A stretch of 61,599 nt of DNA from PFJX01 sp964466195 (GCA_964466195.1 CAYXMQ010000019.1:1-61599), one strand, 5' to 3'. Counted from the first letter of the stretch, positions 9,519 through 19,582 are shown. The notes: generated by a model from the letters alone, not told the origin. Translations and numbers: made by a program.

Positions 9519-10946
9519 ATGCGCCATCTGGCACGGCTCCTGACTCTGAGCTTGGGCTTGGGCTTGGGCGGCTGCGGCCTGCTGCCCAAGGTCGGCCCCG
9601 ACTATCGCGCGGCGGTCCCGCCTGCACCGCAGGCCTGGCAGGCCATGCAGCCGCACGCCGCGGATGCCGCCGCGCTGACGGACTGGTGGCGGCAATGGGA
9701 CGAGCCGCTGCTGGCCGTGCTGATCGACGCCGTCGAAGCCAACAGCCCGACATTGCCGCTTGCTTGGGCGACTATTCAGCAGGCGCGCGCTGAACAGGTC
9801 GCCGCCGGCGTTGCGGAGCGGCCCTCGCTCGACGCCGGAGCCAATCTCTCGCGTGCCGAAGTGGCCTTCATCGGCCCGGTGATGAGCCAGACCAGCCGCC
9901 AGGCCAGCCTGATGTCGAACTGGGAAATCGACCTGTTCGGCGGCATCGCCCGGCGGCAGGAAGCGGCCGCGGCGAACTACAGCGCCAGCCGCAACCGCTG
10001 GCACGAGGCGCGCGTATCGCTGGCGGCGGAAACCGCGCAGGCGTTGTTTCAGATTCGTTATCTCGAACGGCGTCTGGCCCTGGCGGCGGCCGACCTCGAC
10101 TCCCGCCGCACCAGTGCGCAACTGACGCGCAAGCTTGCCGAGGCGGGCCTGCAATCGGATGAAGCCGCCAGCCTCACCGCGGCCGGCGCGGCCGACGCGG
10201 CCGCCGGCCTGATCGGCCTGCGCGCCGACTACGACCGGCTGATCAAGGCGCTGGTCGCCCTGAGCGGCTGGAGCGAAAGCGATCTGCGCACACAACTGGC
10301 CGCGCACCGCGGACGATTCCCGCCGCCGGCGCAATTCCGCATCGCCAGCCTGCCCGCCGCCGTGCTGGCGCAGCGCCCGGACATCGCCGCCGCCGAGCGC
10401 GATGTCGCCGCCGCCAGCGCCGCCATCGGCCGCGCCGAAGCGGCGCGCTATCCGCGTCTGCAGTTGACCGGCAGCCTCACGCCGCTGCGTCTGACCACCG
10501 ACGGCAGCACGGTGAGCGCCACCGCCTGGTCGATCGGCGCCGGATTGAGCATGCCGCTGGTCGACGGCGGCCGCATCGACGCCAATGTCGACGCCGCCAC
10601 GGCCCAATACGCCGCTGCCGCCGCACAGTTTCGGCAAAAAGCGCGCGACGCGGTGCGCGAAGTCGAGCAGGCGCTGACCCAACTCGACGCCGCCGCCCGC
10701 CGCGAAGCCGAACTGCGCCGCGCCGAAGCCGGCTATCGCAGCGGCCTCGCCGCCGTGCGCCAACGCCATCAGGCCGGCCTGGCCGGGGCGCTGGAACTGG
10801 AAGAAGCCAGCCGCCTGGCGCTGGCCGCCGAAATCAATCTGGCCGCCTGGCAATACGAACAAGCCGTCGCCTGGGTGCAACTGTATCGCGCCGCCGGCGG
10901 CGGCTGGACGACCGACGCTGAGAATCCCACCGGAAACCGCTCATGA
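9519..10946 (+). CDS. RND efflux outer-membrane factor, NodT family lipoprotein
   Basis: 475 residues. The signal peptide ends in a lipobox (LGLGGC, Cys19) followed by LLPKVGPDY, the usual start of a mature NodT protein. Two OEP repeats follow, with the helical Ala-rich pattern of TolC-like trunks. AQRPDIAAAERDVAAASAAIG is the conserved family segment (described in part: QRPDI then AAERDV). It forms the outer-membrane exit duct of a tripartite pump. It starts 14 bases after queF and overlaps the adaptor gene by ATGA (10943-10946). Confidence 0.9.
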   Translation: MRHLARLLTLSLGLGLGGCGLLPKVGPDYRAAVPPAPQAWQAMQPHAADAAALTDWWRQWDEPLLAVLIDAVEANSPTLPLAWATIQQARAEQVAAGVAERPSLDAGANLSRAEVAFIGPVMSQTSRQASLMSNWEIDLFGGIARRQEAAAANYSASRNRWHEARVSLAAETAQALFQIRYLERRLALAAADLDSRRTSAQLTRKLAEAGLQSDEAASLTAAGAADAAAGLIGLRADYDRLIKALVALSGWSESDLRTQLAAHRGRFPPPAQFRIASLPAAVLAQRPDIAAAERDVAAASAAIGRAEAARYPRLQLTGSLTPLRLTTDGSTVSATAWSIGAGLSMPLVDGGRIDANVDAATAQYAAAAAQFRQKARDAVREVEQALTQLDAAARREAELRRAEAGYRSGLAAVRQRHQAGLAGALELEEASRLALAAEINLAAWQYEQAVAWVQLYRAAGGGWTTDAENPTGNRS

Positions 10947-12085
10947 CTCTGCTCTCCCCGCCCTTACGCAAGACCGCGCTGGCGCTCGCCGCTCTGGCTG
11001 CCGTAGCCGTTAGCGGCTGGTATCTGAAGCAAGCCGCAGCCGACAACGGCCAAACCGTTCCGGCTGCGGCCAAGCCCAGCCTGGCGGTGGTCGCCGTGCA
11101 GCCGAGCCGGCAAATGCTGCCGTATCGGCTTGAGGCCAACGGCAATATCGCCGCCTGGCAGGAAGCCAGTATCGGCGCCGAGACCGGCGATCTGCGCCTG
11201 GCCGAGGTGCGCGCCGAGGCGGGCGACACCGTGAAGCGCGGCCAGGTGCTGGCGCTATTCGCCAGCGAAATCCCGCAGGCCGAACTCGCCCAGGCCCGCG
11301 CCGTGCTGGCGGAAGCCGAAGCCGCCGCCAAGGAGGCCGCCGCCAACGCAGCGCGCGCGCGCTCGGTGCAAGCCAGCGGCGCGCTCAGCGCGCAGCAGAT
11401 CGGCCAATATCTGAGCGCCGAGGCCGCCGCGCAGGCGCGCGTGCAATCCGCGCAGGCCAATCTGGCGCTGGCCGAATTGCGCCTGCGCCACACCCAGGTG
11501 CTGGCCAGCGACGACGGCGTGATTTCGCTGCGCAATCCGCAGATCACGCTCGGCGCGGTGGTGCCGCAAGGCCAGGAACTGTTCCGGCTGATCCGCCGCA
11601 ACCGCCTGGAATGGCGCGCCGAGGTCACCGCCGAAGAACTGTCGCGTCTGCGCCCCGGACTCGCCGCGACGGTCAAATCGGCCAGCGGCGCGGAAGTCCA
11701 GGGCCGCGTGCGGCGGATCGCACCGACCGTCGATGCGCAAACCCGCAACGCGCTGATCTACGTCGATCTGCCCGCCGGCAAGGAGGGCGGCTTCAAGCCC
11801 GGCATGTTTGCGCGCGGCGAGTTTGCGCTCGGCAGCCGCTCGGTAATGACCGTGCCGCGCCAGGCGCTGGTGGTGCGTGACGGCTTCAGCTATGTGTTTC
11901 TGATCGACGCCGATCACTCCGTGCGCCAAACCAAAGTGGCGGTCGGCGCGCAGTTCGGCGATGTCGTCGAAATCCGCGCCGGCCTCGCCGTCGACGCCCG
12001 CCTGGCCGGCAGCGGCGCGGGCTTTCTCAATGACGGCGACCGGGTCAGACTGGTTAGCGCCGCGGCGGCGGGTTCAAACCGGTAG
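10943..12085 (+). CDS. RND efflux periplasmic adaptor (membrane fusion protein)
   Basis: 380 residues. An N-terminal hydrophobic anchor is followed by a biotinyl-lipoyl half-motif (GDLRLAEVRAEAGDTVKRGQ), an Ala/Glu helical hairpin (about 110-175), the second lipoyl half (DDGVISLRNP), a beta-barrel segment and a C-terminal membrane-proximal domain. It bridges the outer-membrane factor and an inner-membrane pump. Translation is coupled to the NodT gene through ATGA. Its 3' end overlaps the 3' end of the convergent phoD-like gene by 12 bases, and the matching pump gene is 4.3 kb away. Confidence 0.9.
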   Translation: MTLLSPPLRKTALALAALAAVAVSGWYLKQAAADNGQTVPAAAKPSLAVVAVQPSRQMLPYRLEANGNIAAWQEASIGAETGDLRLAEVRAEAGDTVKRGQVLALFASEIPQAELAQARAVLAEAEAAAKEAAANAARARSVQASGALSAQQIGQYLSAEAAAQARVQSAQANLALAELRLRHTQVLASDDGVISLRNPQITLGAVVPQGQELFRLIRRNRLEWRAEVTAEELSRLRPGLAATVKSASGAEVQGRVRRIAPTVDAQTRNALIYVDLPAGKEGGFKPGMFARGEFALGSRSVMTVPRQALVVRDGFSYVFLIDADHSVRQTKVAVGAQFGDVVEIRAGLAVDARLAGSGAGFLNDGDRVRLVSAAAAGSNR

Positions 12086-13864
12086 CAATCTGCGATTGCC
12101 GCTGCCCGGCAGCGTGGCCAGCGATTTCTCCAGGCTGGCCGTGTAGCTGGCCGTTTTCACGCTGCTGACGAAATGCCAGTCGGCGCGCGCCTGCGTCGGC
12201 GTCAGCGTGACCACGCTATAGCCGCGCCGCGCGGTGTCGGCGTATTTCAGCGTCGGTATCAGCTGCAGCAAGCCCGCGCTCAATTCGGCCGGCGGCATGC
12301 CCGGCAGATAGTCCTCCAGACCCGGCGAGGAGACGCTGCAGCAGGCGAACTCGACGCCGACCGGGTTGCCGGACAAGTCGCGCAAGTCGTTGGCCCAGGC
12401 GTTGTGGGTATCGCCGGACAGCACGACGAGGTTCTTGTCCAGCGCGCGCGCCATACCGAATACGGTTTCCCGCGCCGCAGCGTAACCGTCCCAGGCATCC
12501 AGGTTATAGGGAATGCTGGGCGCAGCGATGATGGCCTGCTTGGCCGGGTCGTTGACGATGGCCAGTTGTGCGGCGGTCATGCCGGCGGCGAGCAAATTCG
12601 TCGCGTTGACCGTTTGGCCGGCGGCGGCCAGTTGCGCCGCGAGGGTCCGATAGGTGATGAACGCGGTGGCGATGACGCCGTATTCGGCGAAGCTCACCGT
12701 CGGATTGGTCGGGCTCGGGGTCAGCAGCGGAGACGGCAGATACATTTTCCCAATCAGGATCTGCTGCCCGAGCAGCTGCCAGGTGGCGCTTGAATTCTGC
12801 AACCGGGTCTGCAGCCATTGGGTTTGCGCCAGGCCGAGCAGTTGCCGGTTGGGATCGCTCATGTCACGGCTGAAGCGCGCGGCGTCGAAGGCGCCGCTGG
12901 CTGCGTCGATATAGTCGGCATAGTCGAGTGGCTGATCGCGCCCGATATGGCGGGTGTCGAGCATGTGCAGCGAGAGCAGGTCGCCGAAATCGAAGGAGCG
13001 ATAAATTCGTAGCGGATTGCCCGCTTCCTGCTCGCGCACCGGCAACCACTCGTACCAGGCGGTCACCGCCGCCGCGCGGCGCAGCGCGTAGTCGCCTTCG
13101 GCCGGCGCGGTATGGTTTTCCGCCCCGGTAAGGTAGGCGTCGTTGGCGACCTCATGGTCGTCCCAGACGCAGATGAACGGGTAGCGCGCATGCAAGGCGC
13201 GCAAATCCGGGTCGCTACGATTTTGCGCATAGCGCGCGCGGTAATCCGCCAGGCTCACCGTTTCATGCGCCGGTTGCGGCACGCGATTGAGCGCGGCGGC
13301 ATCGGCGGTGGCGTAGCCGCCCATGCCGTATTCGTAGATGTAGTCGCCCAGATGCACGACGGCGAACAGATCGTTGCGCTTGGCCGCTTCGGCATAGACG
13401 TGGAAATACCCGGCCGGGTAATTGGAGCAGGAGAAGACGCCCAACTTGACTTCACTCACCGCGCCGGTCGGCAGCGTGCGCGTGCGGCCGGTGGCGGAAT
13501 AGACGTCCGCATGCCGAAAGCGGTAGTAATACTCCCGCCCGGGCAGCAGGCCGCCGGCATCGACCTTGACGGTGTAATCGCGCGTTGAGCTGGTGACCAG
13601 CTTGCCGCTGCCGACGCGGCTCATGAACCCGGCGTCGGTGGCGATTTCCCAGTGAATTTCCAGGCTGGCGTCGGTCGACGGCGTGGCGCGCGTCCACAGC
13701 ATGACGCGATCGGCCAGCGGGTCGCCGCTGGCCACGCCGTGCGTGAACGCCACCGTCACGTCGTCGTCGTCGCAACCGCCCAGCCCGGCGGCGGTAACGG
13801 CGACGCCGGCGCCGATGGCCAGTTGATTGAGGAATCTGCGGCGGGCGGGGGAGCTCTGGGACAT
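12074..13864 (-). CDS. phoD: PhoD-like alkaline phosphatase/phosphodiesterase, Tat-exported
   Basis: 596 residues from ATG 13864, which has GGAG eight bases upstream. A Tat motif (ARRRFLN) precedes a hydrophobic stretch ending in LGGC-DDDD (Cys31), so this may be a Tat lipoprotein. PhoD landmarks follow: HGVASGDP (42-49), LGDYIYEYG, WDDHEVANDAY and LSGDTHNAW. These hold the metal-binding Asp, His and Asn residues. It should hydrolyse phosphomono- or diesters in the periplasm using Ca/Fe. It is divergent from the 5'-nucleotidase gene. I found no Pho box between them. Confidence 0.88.
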   Translation of the reverse strand: MSQSSPARRRFLNQLAIGAGVAVTAAGLGGCDDDDVTVAFTHGVASGDPLADRVMLWTRATPSTDASLEIHWEIATDAGFMSRVGSGKLVTSSTRDYTVKVDAGGLLPGREYYYRFRHADVYSATGRTRTLPTGAVSEVKLGVFSCSNYPAGYFHVYAEAAKRNDLFAVVHLGDYIYEYGMGGYATADAAALNRVPQPAHETVSLADYRARYAQNRSDPDLRALHARYPFICVWDDHEVANDAYLTGAENHTAPAEGDYALRRAAAVTAWYEWLPVREQEAGNPLRIYRSFDFGDLLSLHMLDTRHIGRDQPLDYADYIDAASGAFDAARFSRDMSDPNRQLLGLAQTQWLQTRLQNSSATWQLLGQQILIGKMYLPSPLLTPSPTNPTVSFAEYGVIATAFITYRTLAAQLAAAGQTVNATNLLAAGMTAAQLAIVNDPAKQAIIAAPSIPYNLDAWDGYAAARETVFGMARALDKNLVVLSGDTHNAWANDLRDLSGNPVGVEFACCSVSSPGLEDYLPGMPPAELSAGLLQLIPTLKYADTARRGYSVVTLTPTQARADWHFVSSVKTASYTASLEKSLATLPGSGNRRLLPV

Positions 13865-13962
13865 GGGTATTCTCCGGTAGGCAATGACCGGCGAGCGTAT
13901 AGGGCGATTGCGACAACGGCGTGACGGCGGCGCAGGCAAGGCCGATGGGCTTGCCGACAAGG

Positions 13963-13992
13963 TTGCCGACGGGGTGCCTTTCCCTGTAATAC
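13963..13992 (+). promoter_or_regulatory. Candidate sigma70 promoter for the 5'-nucleotidase gene
   Basis: TTGCCG (13963-13968) and TAATAC (13987-13992) are 18 bases apart; the predicted start near 13999 is about 49 bases before the start codon. Confidence 0.4.
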
Positions 13993-14047
13993 GCACGCAA
14001 CCTGTCCCGGCTACGGTAGCCCCACTTCAAGCAATCCGAGGGACATC

Positions 14048-16246
14048 ATGATGATTCGCAATCTGCTGGTTCTGGGTACGAGCGCGCTTCTGCTGACGGG
14101 ATGTCTGGGCGATTCCGACGCGCCCCTCAATACCGGCGTCCTGCTCGATTCGCTGGTGGACGGCGTGGCGTACAGCGGCAGCCTGGGCACCGCCGGCATC
14201 ACTTCGGATGGCGGCCAGTACCGCTACGCCGATGGTGAAACCCTGACCTTCAAGATCGGCAACATGACGCTGGGCCGCGCAACCGGCGCCGCCATGCTGA
14301 CGCCGGCCGATTTCGCCGGCTCCGATGGCGTCGTGACCGAACACGCCAAGCGGGTGCTGCGCGTGCTGCAAAGCCTGGATGTCGACGACGACGCATCCAA
14401 CGGCATCGCCATCACGGCGGCGATGCGCACGGCGATGACCCAGTCGGTCGATCTGGCCAGCGCCGATGACGCGGCCATTCTGGCTGCGCTGCGGCAGGCT
14501 CGGCCGGCGCTGACCGGCCTGGTGACCGAAGCGCGCGCGCTCGGCCATTTCGCGCAAACCCTGGTGGATCGCAATCTGACTCTGAAGCCGCCTGCACCCG
14601 CGGCCGGCACGGCGGCGACGCTGACGCTGCTGCACACCAACGACACCCACTCGCGGCTGGAAAGCTTTACCGACACGATTCTGCAAGGCGGCGTGGCGCG
14701 GCGGAAGACATTGGTCGAGCAAGTCCGCGCCGAAGCGGGCCGCGACAAGACGCTGCTGGTCGATGCCGGCGATTACTTTCAGGGCACGACCTTCTTCAAT
14801 GCCTGGGAAGGCAGCGAGTCGATCATGGCGATGAACGACATGAACTATGACGCCGCCACACTGGGCAACCACGAGTTCGACCTCGGCCCGGCCAAGCTGG
14901 CGCGCGCCCTGAAAGGCGAAAACATCAGCATCGCCGGCGCCAGCTACGCCACCGAAATGCCCGCCTTCCCGCTGGTCGCCACCAATCTGGACATCCAGGC
15001 CGAGCCCGCACTGAAGGGTCTGCTGCGCAAGTATGCGATCGTCGAAAAAGGCGGCCAGAAATACGGCGTGCTGGGCATCGTCACCAGCGACCTGCCGGTG
15101 ATCTCCAGCCTGGGCGGCAAGGCGAAAGTGCTGGATTACGTCAACAGCGTGAACGCCGCCAGCGCATTGCTGAAGTCGCTCGGCGTCAACAAGATCATTC
15201 TGCTGTCGCATTACGGTTACGGCATCGACATCGCCAAGGCGAATCAGCTCTCCGGCGTCGACGTCATCGTCAGCGGCCATGATCACGCCTTGCTGGGCGA
15301 TGCCGGCTACATCAACAGCCGCACGGCCGATGCCGGCAAGGGCTACGCCGGCCAGGGCAGCCTCAGCCTCGGCGCCTATCCGAACCCGCGCAGCAACAAG
15401 GAAGGCGATCCGTTGCTGGTCGTCTCCGCCTACGAGTGGGGCCGCTGGCTGGGCCGCCTGGAAATCAACTTCGACGCGCAGGGCAAGGTGCTCAGCGGCG
15501 TCAACAAGTCGCTCTTCGTCGATGGCCGCACGGTCGCCGAAGACGCCGTGCTGGCCGCCAAGGTGGCGACCTACAAGGCGCCGGTGGCGGCTTTTTCGAA
15601 CGTGCTGATCGGGTCCAGCGCAATGCCGTTCTCGGCGGCGCGCGGCACGGCCACGCCGTTTGTCGCCGGCGTGCGCAGCGGCGAAACCGTGCTCGGCAAT
15701 CTGATCATGGATCTGATGCAAAGCGCCGCCCAGGTCAGCGACAACGCGGTCGCCGCATTCAGCAACGGCGGCGGCCTGCGCGCCGATATCGCGGCCGGTG
15801 ACGTGACCTTCGGCCAGGCGTTGACGGTGCTGCCGTTCGGCAACACCTTGTTCGCCCTCGATCTGACCGGACAGGAGGTCATCGATCTGATGGAAGCCAG
15901 CGTCGGCAAAGTCGGCGGCGGCGGCTTTTTGCAGCACTCGCGCGACCTGCGCATGACTTACTGCGCCGAGGCCGCCGGCTGCGTGAATCCGCTCAAGGCC
16001 GGCGGCAGGGTGACGTCGATCCGGATCGCCGGCCAGCCGGTGGACGCGAACAAGACCTATCGCCTGGCCACCAACAACTTCACCGCCGCCGGCGGCGACG
16101 GTTACGACGTGTTGAAGGCCGCCTGCCAGCGTCCCGGCAACTACTGTCGCGACACCGGCATCGTGCTGCTCGATCTGCTGGTTGCGCGACTCAAGAACGG
16201 CACGCCCTTGAGCGCCAGCCTGGACGGTCGCATCACGCGGCAATAA
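14048..16246 (+). CDS. 5'-nucleotidase/UshA-type metallophosphoesterase lipoprotein with extra N-terminal domain
   Basis: 732 residues with a lipobox (LLLTGC, Cys19). Residues about 25-180 form a domain seen at the front of other surface lipoproteins (VDGVAYSGS, GGQYRYADGETLTFKIG, LQSLDVDDDASNGI). The calcineurin-like metallophosphatase domain follows with HTNDTH (196-201), VDAGDYFQGT and GNHE (273-276). The C-terminal 5'-nucleotidase substrate domain has NGGGLRADI and PFGNTL. It should dephosphorylate nucleotides outside the inner membrane. GAGGG precedes the start; ATG 14051 is equally possible. It lies on the same strand as, and 131 bases before, the RND pump. Confidence 0.85.
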   Translation: MMIRNLLVLGTSALLLTGCLGDSDAPLNTGVLLDSLVDGVAYSGSLGTAGITSDGGQYRYADGETLTFKIGNMTLGRATGAAMLTPADFAGSDGVVTEHAKRVLRVLQSLDVDDDASNGIAITAAMRTAMTQSVDLASADDAAILAALRQARPALTGLVTEARALGHFAQTLVDRNLTLKPPAPAAGTAATLTLLHTNDTHSRLESFTDTILQGGVARRKTLVEQVRAEAGRDKTLLVDAGDYFQGTTFFNAWEGSESIMAMNDMNYDAATLGNHEFDLGPAKLARALKGENISIAGASYATEMPAFPLVATNLDIQAEPALKGLLRKYAIVEKGGQKYGVLGIVTSDLPVISSLGGKAKVLDYVNSVNAASALLKSLGVNKIILLSHYGYGIDIAKANQLSGVDVIVSGHDHALLGDAGYINSRTADAGKGYAGQGSLSLGAYPNPRSNKEGDPLLVVSAYEWGRWLGRLEINFDAQGKVLSGVNKSLFVDGRTVAEDAVLAAKVATYKAPVAAFSNVLIGSSAMPFSAARGTATPFVAGVRSGETVLGNLIMDLMQSAAQVSDNAVAAFSNGGGLRADIAAGDVTFGQALTVLPFGNTLFALDLTGQEVIDLMEASVGKVGGGGFLQHSRDLRMTYCAEAAGCVNPLKAGGRVTSIRIAGQPVDANKTYRLATNNFTAAGGDGYDVLKAACQRPGNYCRDTGIVLLDLLVARLKNGTPLSASLDGRITRQ

Positions 16247-16377
16247 ACGCCTGCCGCGTCGGCGGCGCGGGGGTGGATGGAAGGGCACGCGGCGGTTCGC
16301 GGCGGCATTCGTGCAGAAAAGCAGCGGGCTGCAAGATTTTTTGCCCACGCGGCGGCCTATCCAAAGAGAATGCCGGC

Positions 16378-19300
16378 ATGAACTTTTCCGCCCTCTCCAT
16401 CCGCCATCCGATTCCGGCCGTGTTGCTGTTCATCCTGCTGACGCTGGCCGGACTGATCGCCTTCAAAGGCAGCGGCATTCAGGATTTCCCCGATATCGAA
16501 CTGCCGGTCATCGTCGTCAATGCCAATCTACCCGGGGCGGCGCCGGGTACGCTGGAAACCGAGGTGGCGCGCAAGCTGGAGAACAGCATCGCGACGCTGG
16601 CGCAGATCAAGAAGATGTACACCACGATCCTCGACGGCGAGGTCACGCTGGCGATCGAGTTCGAGTTGGAAAAGAACGCCAACGAAGCGGAGACCGAAGT
16701 GCGCGCCGCGGTCTCCCGGGTGCGCGCCGACTTGCCGGCCGATGTGCGCGATCCGGTGGTGTCCAAGGTGTCCACCTCGGGCCGGCCGCTGGCGGCTTGG
16801 GTGGTGGCGTCCGCTCGTCTCGATGAGGAAGCGCTGAGCTGGCTGGTCGACGACGCGGTCACCAAACGGCTGCTGGCGGTGAAGGGCGTCGGCGGCGTAC
16901 GCCGCGTCGGCGGCCTCAGCCGTGAAGTCAAAATCGAGCTGGACGCAGGCCGCATGGCCGCGCTGGGCGTCAGCGCGGCCGAAGTTTCGCGCCAGTTGCG
17001 CCGCGCCCAGACCGAAATGCCGAGCGGACGCGGCGACATCGGCGGCGGCGAGCAGGCGGTGCGCACCATCGCCACAGTCGCCAGCGTCGCCGAACTGGCG
17101 CAGATGCGCATTCCACTCGGCGACGGCCGCAGCGCACGCCTCGACGAGCTCGCCCGCGTCAGCGACGCGACCGCCGAACGCCGCGCGCTGACGTTGTTCA
17201 ACGGCAAGCCGGTGGTGGCGTTCGAAATCTCGCGCAGCAAGGGCGCCAGCGAAGTCACCGTCGCGGCGGCGGTCGAACAGGCCATGACGGCGCTGCGCGC
17301 CGAGCATCCCGGCGTCGTGTTCAGCAAAGCCTACGACAACGTGCCGCCGGTGCAGGAGGGCTTCGACGGTTCCATGCACCTGCTCTATGAGGGCGCGCTG
17401 CTGGCGGTGCTGGTGGTGTGGTGGTTCCTGCGCGATTGGCGCGCGACGTTCATCGCCGCCGTCGCGCTGCCGTTGTCGGTGATTCCCACCTTTCTCGGCA
17501 TGGCCTGGTTCGGTTTCAGCCTGAACACGGTGACGCTGCTGTCGCTGGCGCTGGTGGTCGGCATCCTGGTCGATGACGCCATCGTCGAAATCGAGAACAT
17601 CAGCCGCCATCTGCGCATGGGCAAGCGTCCGTTCGACGCGGCGCTGCAGGCCGCCGACGAAATCGGCCTGGCGGTCATCGCCACCACCTTCGCACTGGTC
17701 GCGGTATTCCTGCCCACCGCCTTCATGGCCGGCGTGCCCGGCATGTTCTTCAAGCAGTTCGGCTGGACCGCGGTGCTGGCCATCCTGGCCTCATTGGTGG
17801 TGGCGCGGCTGGTCACGCCGATGATGGCGGCCTACATGATGCGGCCGGCCACGCAATTGAACCCGCCGGAAAGCGCCACGATGCGCCGCTACCTGGCCGT
17901 CATGCAGTGGGGCCTGCGGCACCGCCTGGTCACGCTGCTGGCCGCGACCGCGTTCTTCATCGGCTCGTTGCTGCTGATTCCGCTGTTGCCGACCGGCTTC
18001 GTACCGCCGGCCGATCGCGCCCAGACCCTGGTCAACATCGAATTGCCGCCCGGCAGCACGTTGAGCGAGACCTGGGCCGCGGCCGAACGCGCCCGCAGCG
18101 CCCTTGGCGGCATGCCGGATGTGAAGAGCGTGCTCAGTTCGGTCGGCGGCGGCGCCGGCGGCGACGCCTTTGCACCCGGCGTAGCCGCCGAGGTGCGCCG
18201 CGCCGTGCTCAATGTGACGCTCAGCCACCGCACCGAGCGCAGCCGCGACCAGCAGGCGGTGGAAAGCGAAATCCGCCAGCGCCTGAGCGAGCAGCCCGGC
18301 GTGCGCATCACGGTCGGCCCGGCCGACAGCGGCGTCAAAATGATGCTGGTGCTGAAAAGCGATGATCCCGCCGCGCTGGCGCAAGCCGCGCAGAAAGCCG
18401 AACGCGACCTGCGCAGCCTCGCCGGCATCGGCAACGTCACCTCCAGCGCCAGTCTGGTGCGGCCGGAGCTGATCGTGCGGCCCGACTTCGCGCGCGCCGC
18501 CGACCTCGGCGTCACCGCCGAAGCCATCGCCGACACCGTGCGCGTCGCCACCGCCGGCGACTACGACGTCAATCTCGCCAAGCTCAACCTGGCGCAGCGG
18601 CAGATTCCGATCCGCGTCAAGCTGAGCAACGATGTCCGCGCCGACCTCGCCGCGCTCGAACGCCTGACCGTGCCCGGCACGCATGGCCCGGTACGGCTCG
18701 CCCATGTCGCCGACATCCGCATCGAAAGCGGCCCCGCCCAGGTCAATCGCCTGGATCGCAGCCGCAATGTGCTACTGGAAGTGGAACTCAACGGCCGCGA
18801 ACTCGGCGCGGTCTATGCCGAGGCTTTGGCCCTGCCGGCGCTGAAAACCCTGCCGCCGGGCGTCAGCCTGGCCGATAGCGGCGACGCCGAAATGATGCGC
18901 GAACTGTTCGACAGCTTCGGCCTGGCGATGGGCATCGGCGTGCTGTGCATCTACATCGTGCTGGTGCTGCTGTTCCAGAACTTCACCCAACCGGTGACCA
19001 TCCTGGCCGCCCTGCCCTTGTCGATGGGCGGCGCATTCGTCGCGTTGCTGCTGACCCAGAGCAGCTTCTCGATGCCGTCGCTGATCGGCTTGTTGATGCT
19101 GATGGGCATCGTCACCAAGAACTCGATACTGCTGGTGGAATACGCGATCAAGGCGCGCCGCGGCCATGACGGCATCCCGCCGATGCCGCGCTTCGAAGCG
19201 CTGGTCGATGCCTGCCGCAAGCGCGCCCGGCCGATCCTGATGACGTCGTTGGCGATGGGCGCGGGCATGCTGCCGGTGGCGATGGGCATCGGCGTCGATC

Positions 19301-19497
19301 CCAGCTTTCGCGCGCCGATGGCCATCGCGGTGGTCGGCGGCCTGGTCACCTCGACGCTGTTGAGCCTGCTGGTGATTCCGGCGGTGTATACCTATGTCGA
19401 CGATTTCGAGAACGGGCTCGCCGGCCTGGCGAAACGCCTGGGCTGGGCAACCCGCTCGCCGGACGCCGCAGCCGCCGCGCCCGGCAAGCGGGCTTGA
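16378..19497 (+). CDS. RND efflux inner-membrane transporter (AcrB/MdtB-like)
   Basis: 1039 residues from ATG 16378, the usual family start (MNFSALSIRHP). The topology is that of RND pumps: helix 1 at about 12-28, a large periplasmic porter loop, a block of helices from about 340, a second periplasmic loop after 560, and a terminal helix block from about 850. In helix 4, VVGILVDDAIVEIENI holds the proton-relay Asp pair. It should exchange protons for exported compounds. Its adaptor and outer-membrane factor are upstream, beyond two phosphoesterase genes. The substrate is unknown. Confidence 0.92.
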   Translation: MNFSALSIRHPIPAVLLFILLTLAGLIAFKGSGIQDFPDIELPVIVVNANLPGAAPGTLETEVARKLENSIATLAQIKKMYTTILDGEVTLAIEFELEKNANEAETEVRAAVSRVRADLPADVRDPVVSKVSTSGRPLAAWVVASARLDEEALSWLVDDAVTKRLLAVKGVGGVRRVGGLSREVKIELDAGRMAALGVSAAEVSRQLRRAQTEMPSGRGDIGGGEQAVRTIATVASVAELAQMRIPLGDGRSARLDELARVSDATAERRALTLFNGKPVVAFEISRSKGASEVTVAAAVEQAMTALRAEHPGVVFSKAYDNVPPVQEGFDGSMHLLYEGALLAVLVVWWFLRDWRATFIAAVALPLSVIPTFLGMAWFGFSLNTVTLLSLALVVGILVDDAIVEIENISRHLRMGKRPFDAALQAADEIGLAVIATTFALVAVFLPTAFMAGVPGMFFKQFGWTAVLAILASLVVARLVTPMMAAYMMRPATQLNPPESATMRRYLAVMQWGLRHRLVTLLAATAFFIGSLLLIPLLPTGFVPPADRAQTLVNIELPPGSTLSETWAAAERARSALGGMPDVKSVLSSVGGGAGGDAFAPGVAAEVRRAVLNVTLSHRTERSRDQQAVESEIRQRLSEQPGVRITVGPADSGVKMMLVLKSDDPAALAQAAQKAERDLRSLAGIGNVTSSASLVRPELIVRPDFARAADLGVTAEAIADTVRVATAGDYDVNLAKLNLAQRQIPIRVKLSNDVRADLAALERLTVPGTHGPVRLAHVADIRIESGPAQVNRLDRSRNVLLEVELNGRELGAVYAEALALPALKTLPPGVSLADSGDAEMMRELFDSFGLAMGIGVLCIYIVLVLLFQNFTQPVTILAALPLSMGGAFVALLLTQSSFSMPSLIGLLMLMGIVTKNSILLVEYAIKARRGHDGIPPMPRFEALVDACRKRARPILMTSLAMGAGMLPVAMGIGVDPSFRAPMAIAVVGGLVTSTLLSLLVIPAVYTYVDDFENGLAGLAKRLGWATRSPDAAAAAPGKRA

Positions 19498-19582
19498 ACG
19501 CCCCCCGCCAGCCTGCATTCGGTTTGCCGCCCGGCCGGCCTTGCGGCCTACAATCCCGCCGCCAAATTTTCGAGGGTTCGAT

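Noticed and set aside
13865..14047. Pho box between the PhoD-like and 5'-nucleotidase genes
   Set aside because: CTGTAAT and CTGTCCC occur but are 18 bases apart, not the 11-base repeat of PhoB sites.
14027..16348. A 773-codon minus-strand frame opposite the 5'-nucleotidase
   Set aside because: The plus strand carries the catalytic motifs, lipobox and ribosome site; the antisense product is rich in Arg/His/Gln as expected for a shadow.
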